Below, piece after piece: positions 57,105-64,000 of a DNA stretch of 64,000 nt. Position numbers and translations under genes: made by a program. The notes under the pieces are model-generated. The model was not told where the DNA came from, did no database searches, and was given only the letters and a program-made list of their open reading frames with translations. Source of the DNA: Nitrospinaceae bacterium (GTDB taxonomy: Bacteria; Nitrospinota; Nitrospinia; Nitrospinales; JACRGP01); NCBI GenBank assembly GCA_029261555.1, contig JAJDBB010000039.1, forward strand, positions 1-64,000, given 5' to 3'. Each line of letters begins with the position of its first letter. The first letter of the stretch is position 1.

Positions 57105-57707
57105 TTAGTTGATGCCCGAAAAATTACCAGTGGGATCAAACGTACGCGAATCTGCCTGGTCGCCAACAAATTCCATGGCAAAACCGGTGGCGGTGTTCAG
57201 AACCACGATGGCGCCCCAATAGCTCAAGGCGGTGATATCGTACAATTCACAATGGAGGGATCTTTGCGTATTAGGCTCGCAATTATTCAACCCAGCATTC
57301 GTGGCAACTGCAGTAAAGCGCAGGTTACCAACCGTAGAATTGGTCGTGTTGGTGATCAGGAACGTGGCTTCAGAGTTCGTCGTCGTGTTTACGGCAAACT
57401 GCGTCCCAAAAGACGTGGACGGAACGATGAACAATTTTTGAGAAGCGTTGTTGCTAACCGTAAACGTGGTGCTGGTGCTTACTGCGCCACTAGAGTCCAA
57501 AGCTTGCATGTTGACGCCAATCCGGGTGGACATGCCGGAGAGCGAAGGATGACTGACAACTACGAAGGTATAAACTCCACCCTCAGACTGCCAATAAGGA
57601 CTAACAACTGATTTACCATTAGATATGGCGGAAGCGTTCCCAGCAAAGAGCAGAGAGGCCGCTATTACGGTAATGGCTAAAAACCGTTTGAAAATATTTT
57701 TTTTCAT
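57105..57707 (-). CDS. Small secreted protein, SPYWQ/FAMEFIGD domain family
   Basis: Signal peptide MKKNIFKRFLAITVIAASLLFAGNASA; VVSPYWQSEGGVYTFVVVSHPSLSGM...YWGAIVVLNTATGFAMEFVGDQADSRTFDPTGNFSGIN; AAAGGAG RBS. Confidence 0.9.
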   Translation of the reverse strand: MKKNIFKRFLAITVIAASLLFAGNASAISNGKSVVSPYWQSEGGVYTFVVVSHPSLSGMSTRIGVNMQALDSSGAVSTSTTFTVSNNASQKLFIVPSTSFGTQFAVNTTTNSEATFLITNTTNSTVGNLRFTAVATNAGLNNCEPNTQRSLHCELYDITALSYWGAIVVLNTATGFAMEFVGDQADSRTFDPTGNFSGIN

Positions 57708-58596
57708 TTACTTTTCTCCTTTGAATTCTTCTTCAAATATATTCCAAGGATCCTATTGAGATCACATTTACTTCGTTTTTAAAGCCACTCTACAAATACC
57801 GGCTACCCACCTCCCCTCAAAGGCCAAAACTTCTTTTTATTGTTTGAGAATAGTTAATTTTACCACTTATGTTAAAAGCCGTGTTTAAGCAAGCTTTACC
57901 ATACATTTTAATCATTTAAGACAATACATTATATTCAATAGTCAAACCATGTCAAGAAAAAAACCTAATAATAACCCCAAAAATAGGGTCATTATATGGT
58001 CGTTTACCAAAGGATTAGGCAGCCAATTGGAAAAATTGATCAAGATTTCGCGGTAAGTTTAAAGGTTATATTTACGAGCACTGTGTGTGTTTTGGCGGAT
58101 CCCTTTGTATTCTTCGGGGTTCTTGGCAAAGATTTCCTAGGGGAATTTCATGGTGAAAAGCATGTTCCGTTATTATAGCGCAAAAAACTAATATATTTGA
58201 TCATTTTTCTTTTAGGCCAATCCACATTCTAATGAGAGAGGCTCGAATCGGCCTTACGATAGGTTAATTGTCTACCTAGCGGAACCGGAAGCGAATTTCT
58301 TTAGTTAATTTGAATAGATAAGCGGGGTGAGTTTTCCGGGTCCTATTCCGTTTCCGGAACAAAATTACCCTGTTGGTTGGCGCATTTGACTCTCTTCCTG
58401 TTTGATTCTGTTTATTCCGTAAATTTTTCTCCTTCGCTCTCGCGGGGAAAGCTGCCAGTTTGTTGCGGAGCGTTCAGACGGTTGAGTATTTTAGCGAAAT
58501 TTGTTATAGTTTTAGTAAATTTTATTCATTTTATCCATAATTAAGAAGTCTGGAATCTCAATCGAACGTTAATTCAATTTTCAAGGACGCCGCCAA

Positions 58597-59394
58597 ATGC
58601 GCTACTCGGTACAAATATTAAAGGTTGTGGTAAAAAGCCTTCTTCCCCGTCTCTTAGCGCCGCTTATTCTGTCGGTCCCCGTGGCATTGTCGGGTTGCGC
58701 CTCCGACGGTGATTCGCTGGAAAATGCTCTCAAAGCCGAGGCCGCGTACAACGAGGCATTGCAATATCAATCCGTAAACAAAACTGCCGCCGTCGAGGAA
58801 AAAATCCAGGAGGCTATCAAACTTGATCCCCTGGAACCCAGGTATCATCTGAATCTCGGTAAGTTCTATTTTTCGGAAAACAAACTGGATCTCGCCGAAG
58901 GGCAGTTTTTACAGACCCTCCAGTTGGATGACGCCTCTCACGAACCTTACCGCCAACTGGGTCGGCTGTACCTGCAAAAAAAGGACTACTCAACCGCCCT
59001 GAATTTTTTGGGGCAAAGCCTGACCAAAAAACAACTCAAAAATCCTCAGCAAATTCACAATTGGATGGCGCTTTGCTATTACAAGACCGACGATTTCTCC
59101 AACGCTGAAAAGTCCTGGCTCAAAGCCCTTAACTTTCGCGAGAACGAATACATTCGCTTGAATCTGGCCCTGGCCTATCGCGATAACGAGCGTTTCGACG
59201 AGGCGGAGAAGACTCTTAAAAAAGCGGTGATCTACAAACCAGGTTTTGCCCCGGCTCATTATCAACTGGGCTTGCTTTACCTTAAAAAGCAGGATTTTCC
59301 CAAAGCCAAAAAACACTTCAACCGCGTCGTCAGTCTCCAACCCAGCAGTCAGGAAGCTCAGGATTCCCGCAAGTTTCTGGAATTGATGCGGTAA
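58597..59394 (+). CDS. TPR lipoprotein, PilF/PilW-like
   Basis: Lipobox ALSGCASDGDS; TPR units; first gene of the type IV pilus operon. Confidence 0.8.
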   Translation: MRYSVQILKVVVKSLLPRLLAPLILSVPVALSGCASDGDSLENALKAEAAYNEALQYQSVNKTAAVEEKIQEAIKLDPLEPRYHLNLGKFYFSENKLDLAEGQFLQTLQLDDASHEPYRQLGRLYLQKKDYSTALNFLGQSLTKKQLKNPQQIHNWMALCYYKTDDFSNAEKSWLKALNFRENEYIRLNLALAYRDNERFDEAEKTLKKAVIYKPGFAPAHYQLGLLYLKKQDFPKAKKHFNRVVSLQPSSQEAQDSRKFLELMR

Positions 59395-59398
59395 TAAA

Positions 59399-60346
59399 AT
59401 GGACCCGGCAGAAAGCTTTGGACCGTACCTAAAAAATGAACGGGAACTGCGCGGAATCACGCTCGAAGAAATTGCCGCCGCCACCAAAATCCATATTAAA
59501 TATTTGCAGGCCCTGGAAGACGAACGTTACGCCGATCTTCCTGGAGAAGTTTTTGTCAAAGGTTTTCTGCGTTCCTTCGCCAAAGCCATTGGAGCCGACG
59601 GCGACGATATCGTCGCCGCATACGACCAGTTGGCGGACAAGAAATTTCCCGAACGCCCGGTTCCGTCCGCTTTCTCCGAAAACGAAAAAAACCAGTCAAG
59701 TCTCTCGGGCGTTATAATTTGGGGTCTTCTGGTCGTCCTGGCTGCAGCCGGTTATTTTTATTTTAAACCCTTCGCTTCAAAAACGCGCCTTCCTGAAATA
59801 CGGGAGAACCCACAAGCCATACCGGAAGAGCCAAAATTTATTCCCCACGCTCCCTATTCGCCCACGACGGATTTTTCTCCCATTACAATACCGATTCTTC
59901 CACCCGTCCCCGATGCGGGCAGAGAAAATGGAGCCCACGACGGGACCGAAAAAAGCATTCCTAAAAATGAAAAACATGGTATAATTCAACCACCTATGCC
60001 AGTTTCATCGGGTGAAACCGCTGGTGAGGAGGGGCTGGTTTCCGAGGCTCAAACCTCCTCATTGAAAGAGCCGGGAAATGGAGAAGCGATCCGGGAAAAT
60101 CTGGTTTTGGTGGTTGGCGCAAAAACCGCCTCCTGGTTTCATTTGCAGGTGGATAGTTCGGCGGAATACGATTTCATACTTCCCATGGGGACGGAAAAAA
60201 CGTTTCATGGGAAGAAAGAATTGAACCTTACAATAGGAAACCGGGAGGGGGTCCGTTTAACGTTAAACGGCAAATCTCTCGTACCGCCCTCTGGGCGGGA
60301 CAATGTCGTCCGTAACTTTATTATCACCCACAAACTGATTGAGTGA
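59399..60346 (+). CDS. RodZ-like protein (N-terminal HTH, TM helix, C-terminal DUF4115-like domain)
   Basis: LKNERELRGITLEEIAAATKIHIKYLQALEDERYADLPGEVFVKGFLRSFAKAIG; TM VIIWGLLVVLAAAGYFYF; C-term SWFHLQVDSSAEYDFILPMGTEKTF. Confidence 0.88.
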   Translation: MDPAESFGPYLKNERELRGITLEEIAAATKIHIKYLQALEDERYADLPGEVFVKGFLRSFAKAIGADGDDIVAAYDQLADKKFPERPVPSAFSENEKNQSSLSGVIIWGLLVVLAAAGYFYFKPFASKTRLPEIRENPQAIPEEPKFIPHAPYSPTTDFSPITIPILPPVPDAGRENGAHDGTEKSIPKNEKHGIIQPPMPVSSGETAGEEGLVSEAQTSSLKEPGNGEAIRENLVLVVGAKTASWFHLQVDSSAEYDFILPMGTEKTFHGKKELNLTIGNREGVRLTLNGKSLVPPSGRDNVVRNFIITHKLIE

Positions 60347-60349
60347 CTC

Positions 60350-61423
60350 ATGGCTAAAATAGACGCATTTTTCAAATTGATGAACGATCAGGGCGCCTCC
60401 GATCTTCACTTGGTTTCCGGCTCGCAACCCATTCTGCGCGTACACGGCGAAATGGAACGCGTAAAATATAAAGAGTTGGGGAACGACGAACTCAAAGCCA
60501 TGCTCTATGAAATTGCCCCGGAGGACAAGATCAAAGTCTTCGAAGAAACGGGCGACATCGACTTTGCCTACGAGATTCCGAACCTGGCGCGTTACCGGTG
60601 CAACTATTTCCAGCAGAAGTGGGGCGTGGGAGCCGTGTTTCGCGAAATTCCCAGCGAAATCCTGACGGCGGAGCAACTCGGCCTTCCCCCAGTGGTGAAA
60701 AAATTCGCCATGTTGCACAAAGGAATGTGTCTGGTAACCGGTCCGACGGGTAGCGGTAAGTCCACCACTCTGGCGGCGATGATGAACTACGCCAACAAAA
60801 ACCGGAAAGACCATATCCTCACCGTGGAAGACCCTGTGGAATTTGTTCATAAAAGCGAGTCCTGCATCGTCAACCATCGCGAAGTGGGAATGCACACAAA
60901 AAGTTTTTCCACCGCTCTCAGAGGAGCGTTGCGGGAAGATCCGGACATCATCCTGGTCGGCGAAATGCGCGATTTGGAGACCATCGCCCTGGCGCTCGAA
61001 GCCGCGTCCACCGGCCATCTGGTTTTCGGCACTCTGCATACCCAGAGCGCGGGCAAAACCGTCGACCGCGTGATCGACGTTTTCCCCTCCAACCAACAGG
61101 CCCAGATTCGCACCACCTTGTCCGAGGCCCTGAAAGGCGTCGTCGCCCAGAACCTGTTCAGGAGAATCGACAAGAAAGGCCGTATGGCAGTGCTGGAGAT
61201 TCTGGTTGTGACCGCCGCCACGTCAAACCTGATTCGCGAAGGCAAAACTTTCCAAATCCCCTCCGTGATTCAGACCGGGAAAAAATATGGCATGCAATCT
61301 TTGGACGACGCCATTCTGGAAGCCCTGCAAGCTAAAAAAATCAGCGCCGAAGACGCCTACGACAAAGCCATCGTCAAGGACCGTTTTCTGGCATTTCTCA
61401 AAACCCCTCCGGACTTCATGTAG
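60350..61423 (+). CDS. pilT: Type IV pilus twitching motility ATPase, PilT family
   Basis: GASDLHLVSGSQPILRVHGEM, GPTGSGKSTTLAAMMNYANKN, VGEMRDLETIALALEAASTGHLVFGTLHT. Confidence 0.94.
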   Translation: MAKIDAFFKLMNDQGASDLHLVSGSQPILRVHGEMERVKYKELGNDELKAMLYEIAPEDKIKVFEETGDIDFAYEIPNLARYRCNYFQQKWGVGAVFREIPSEILTAEQLGLPPVVKKFAMLHKGMCLVTGPTGSGKSTTLAAMMNYANKNRKDHILTVEDPVEFVHKSESCIVNHREVGMHTKSFSTALRGALREDPDIILVGEMRDLETIALALEAASTGHLVFGTLHTQSAGKTVDRVIDVFPSNQQAQIRTTLSEALKGVVAQNLFRRIDKKGRMAVLEILVVTAATSNLIREGKTFQIPSVIQTGKKYGMQSLDDAILEALQAKKISAEDAYDKAIVKDRFLAFLKTPPDFM

Positions 61424-61425
61424 CC

Positions 61426-62610
61426 ATGAGAAGAGCTGAAATTGATCACATTCTGACCACCATGTTGGAGAGCCTCGGGAATATTTCCGATCTCAACATA
61501 ACAGTCGCCAAACCCTTTCAGGTGGAATCCTCCGGACAACTCGCCGAGGTGCCTATAGAGCCCAAGATGGGGAAACTCACTCCCTTTCAAACAGAAGTCT
61601 TCGCCATGAACCTGATCAACTCCGACCGGCGACTGACGGAGACCCTGGTCTCGTCCGGATCCTGCGACTGCTCCTATTTTCTGGTGGGCAAAGCCCGCTT
61701 TCGCGTGAACATCTTTTCCCAACGAGGCAATTACAGCATCGTGCTTCGAAAGCTGGAAACCCGCATTCCGACTATCGACGAGTTGAACCTTCCGTCCCAG
61801 TTCAACCAGGCGGCGGAAGAAAAGAACGGGATGATCCTGGTCACCGGCGCGACCGGCAGCGGTAAAACGACGACCCTCGCCGCCCTGCTCAACAAAATGA
61901 ACGGCGAAAAGTCTATCCACATCATCACACTGGAAGACCCGGTGGAATTTGTGCATCCGCATCGCAAGGCGACCTTCAACCAAAGAGAGTTGGGCAACGA
62001 TTTCGACTCGTTTTCCACGGGACTCCGCGCCGCTCTGCGGCAGGCTCCAAAAGTCATCCTTGTGGGCGAAATGCGCGACCGCGAAACCGTAGAGATCGGC
62101 ATGAGCGCCGCCGAAACCGGACATCTGGTGCTCAGCACCCTGCACACCAACGATTCGGGATCCACCATCAACCGCATCGTCGGCATGTTTTCCCAGGAAG
62201 AAGAACTGCAAGTTCGCATCCGCCTGGCGGACGTCATCCGCTGGATCATCTGCCAGCGCCTGGTTCCCAAGGTAGGCGGCGGACGGGCCGCGCTTTTGGA
62301 AGTGTTGCACACCAACATGCGCGTGACCGACGTGATCATGAACGGAGAATCCGAAGGCAAAACCTTTTATGAAATCCTCACCAATGGCGACGCCTATGGA
62401 ATGTTCACGTTTGACCAATATATATTGAATATGATGAAAGCCGGGCAGATCACCGAAGAAACCGCCATGGCCTACGCTTCGCGCAAAGCGGTTGTCGGAC
62501 GAGGCATCGACACCATCAAGTCCTCGCGCGGCGAAAAGACGTCCGACATTGACGATTTGGACATGGACGACGCTTACTCCAAACCGGCAAAAAAAATGGG
62601 CCGAAAATAA
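61426..62610 (+). CDS. Second PilT/PilU-family ATPase
   Basis: GATGSGKTTTLAALLNKMN, HIITLEDPVEFVHPH, LVGEMRDRETVEIGMSAAETGHLVLSTLHTNDS; starts 3 bp after pilT stop. Confidence 0.93.
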   Translation: MRRAEIDHILTTMLESLGNISDLNITVAKPFQVESSGQLAEVPIEPKMGKLTPFQTEVFAMNLINSDRRLTETLVSSGSCDCSYFLVGKARFRVNIFSQRGNYSIVLRKLETRIPTIDELNLPSQFNQAAEEKNGMILVTGATGSGKTTTLAALLNKMNGEKSIHIITLEDPVEFVHPHRKATFNQRELGNDFDSFSTGLRAALRQAPKVILVGEMRDRETVEIGMSAAETGHLVLSTLHTNDSGSTINRIVGMFSQEEELQVRIRLADVIRWIICQRLVPKVGGGRAALLEVLHTNMRVTDVIMNGESEGKTFYEILTNGDAYGMFTFDQYILNMMKAGQITEETAMAYASRKAVVGRGIDTIKSSRGEKTSDIDDLDMDDAYSKPAKKMGRK

Positions 62611-62628
62611 CCCAGGAAAGACCGACTC

Positions 62629-63297
62629 ATGCAAATCGCTTGTACCCAATGTAAGAAAGCCTTCAACATCCCCGACGACAAAATACCCAAGGACCAGGCC
62701 TTCAACGTTGGATGCCCCGCTTGCAAGGCTAAAATCAAAGTCGACCAGCATTTGAAAAAGGAAGCTCCCGCTCCTCCTACGCCCGCTCCTGCGGCGGATA
62801 CGGTGGACGCGGCGTCCATGGTCGTCCAGGAAGATTTTTCCGAAGACGACGAATTAAAAATTTATGGCGACGACGACAAAGTCGCGCTGTTGCTGGACTC
62901 CCGGCACAAAGACGTCTGGACTAAATTTCTAGGCGAAAAAGAATATCATGTAGAAGAAGCCCGCAGTCCCGAACACGCCGTCCATAAAATAAAAATCACC
63001 GAATACGATCTGGTGATTCTGGACGAAGCGTACGGCAACCAGCCCTTGGAGAAAAATGCGGCCTACCAAAACCTGCTTGAAATGCCGATGACCACCCGGC
63101 GAAAAATATTCCTGATCATGGTCGGCGGCAATTTTAAAACCATGAACAACATGCAGGCCTTTCAATACAGCGCCAATCTCGTGATCAACGAAAACGATTT
63201 GGACAAACTGCCTCAAGTCATTAAAAAAGCCTTAAACGAACACGAAACTTTTTATAAAGTTTTTAAAGAATCCTTACACGCCTTGGGGAAATCATGA
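62629..63297 (+). CDS. Zinc-ribbon (MJ0042-like) plus pseudo-receiver domain protein
   Basis: MQIACTQCKKAFNIPDDKIPKDQAFNVGCPACKAKIKV; receiver-like VALLLDSRHKDVWTKFLGEKEYHVEEA...YDLVILDEAYG. Confidence 0.75.
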   Translation: MQIACTQCKKAFNIPDDKIPKDQAFNVGCPACKAKIKVDQHLKKEAPAPPTPAPAADTVDAASMVVQEDFSEDDELKIYGDDDKVALLLDSRHKDVWTKFLGEKEYHVEEARSPEHAVHKIKITEYDLVILDEAYGNQPLEKNAAYQNLLEMPMTTRRKIFLIMVGGNFKTMNNMQAFQYSANLVINENDLDKLPQVIKKALNEHETFYKVFKESLHALGKS

Positions 63298-63713
63298 GCT
63301 TAAAAGACACAGCCAACATCCAAAGATATTCCAAGGGAGACGTCATCGTTTCTGAAGGAATCATCAGCAACAACGCCTATATCGTCATGGCGGGTACGGT
63401 TCAGGTCACTAAAAAGATCGAGAAAAAGACCGTGGTCGTCAGCAAATTGAAAGTAGGCGACGTTTTTGGCGAAATGGGCCTCATCTCCCAATCAGTCCGG
63501 AGCGCCAACATCACCGCTATGGAAGACGTTACCATCGGCATCATCGACCGGGAGACCTTTGAAAAACAGTTGGAGGAAATTTCCCCGGACTTACGATCCA
63601 TCGTACTCGCCCTGGTGGAACGGTTGCGGTTCACTACCGAACAACTGTCCAACATTGGCATCCAGTTGCAAAAAACCCGCGACGCCATCCAAAGCTATTC
63701 TCTGAAACAATAA
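63294..63713 (+). CDS. Cyclic nucleotide-binding (CRP-like sensor) domain protein, no DNA-binding domain
   Basis: YSKGDVIVSEGIISNNAYIVMAGTVQVTKK...KVGDVFGEMGLISQSVRSANITAMEDVTIGIIDRETFEKQL. Confidence 0.88.
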   Translation: MSLKDTANIQRYSKGDVIVSEGIISNNAYIVMAGTVQVTKKIEKKTVVVSKLKVGDVFGEMGLISQSVRSANITAMEDVTIGIIDRETFEKQLEEISPDLRSIVLALVERLRFTTEQLSNIGIQLQKTRDAIQSYSLKQ

Positions 63714-63728
63714 AGAGGAGAAAACCCC

Positions 63729-64000
63729 TTGGCGACATTTACCTATAAAGCAAAGGTCAAAGGCAAAACCGTTACCGGCGAAGTAGACGCCGAGGACGAA
63801 AAGGGAGCCATTGCGCAATTAAAATCAAAAAACATCAAATCTCCCTCCGTCAAAAAGAAACCCGAAGGAGGAGGTTTTTGGGCCAACGCCAATAAAAAAC
63901 CCGTCACGGGAAAAGACATCGTCATATTCACCCGCCAGTTTTCCACCATGGTCGACGCCGGTCTACCCCTGGTGCAATGCCTGGATATTCTCGGGAAACA
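63729..64000 (+). CDS. pilC: Type IV pilus inner-membrane protein PilC (type II secretion F family), 5' part only, truncated by the window edge
   Basis: Not in the ORF track: TTG start at 63729 preceded by GAGGAG; manual translation (L/M)ATFTYKAKVKGKTVTGEVDAEDEKGAIAQLKSKNIKS...KDIVIFTRQFSTMVDAGLPLVQCLDILGK. Confidence 0.9.
   Translation, partial: MATFTYKAKVKGKTVTGEVDAEDEKGAIAQLKSKNIKSPSVKKKPEGGGFWANANKKPVTGKDIVIFTRQFSTMVDAGLPLVQCLDILGK

Noticed and set aside
57996-58178. 60-aa ORF in the long AT-rich spacer
   Set aside because: No RBS or recognisable motif; short ORFs are expected by chance in this spacer.
61357-62751. 464-aa ORF antisense to the second PilT gene
   Set aside because: It mirrors a strongly supported PilT-family gene and has no recognisable domain; long antisense ORFs are common opposite codon-biased genes.

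Overview
This is an ordinary bacterial chromosome segment, densely coding on both strands. The gene content resembles a Gram-negative, Nitrospinota-like genome; that taxonomic guess is inference only. I see about 48 credible protein-coding genes and no convincing tRNA, rRNA, CRISPR, prophage or transposase. Main blocks: an exopolysaccharide/O-antigen type cluster (0.8-5.5 kb); a LemA plus GIDE-like/EF-hand pair; leuS-lptE-holA-rpsT; PBP4 carboxypeptidase, PepF and valS; an oligopeptide ABC permease pair; a CheB-containing operon with two small unknown paralogues; an ECF sigma/anti-sigma pair; an ALS-like/ALDH pair; PagL-like and MMPL/RND proteins; mnmG; hpnH (hopanoid side chain); and a type IV pilus operon (PilF-like TPR, RodZ-like, two PilT-type ATPases, zinc-ribbon/pseudo-receiver, cNMP-binding, start of pilC). 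The most interesting observations are: (1) an apparently undescribed secreted domain (SPYWQ...GxYTF...SHPSL...[FY]WGA[VI]V...GFAMEF[IV]GD...G[VIL]N at the exact C-terminus), found in two adjacent small secreted proteins and as the C-terminal domain of a reprolysin-like metalloprotease 26 kb away; (2) a composite interspersed intergenic repeat family with hairpins, one copy of which is amplified into an exact 96-bp-period tandem array (21956-22362); (3) several degenerate or rearranged enzymes: a DyP-peroxidase-like protein lacking catalytic motifs, an FmdB-like protein lacking its zinc cysteines, and a PHP-like domain interrupted by a membrane segment.
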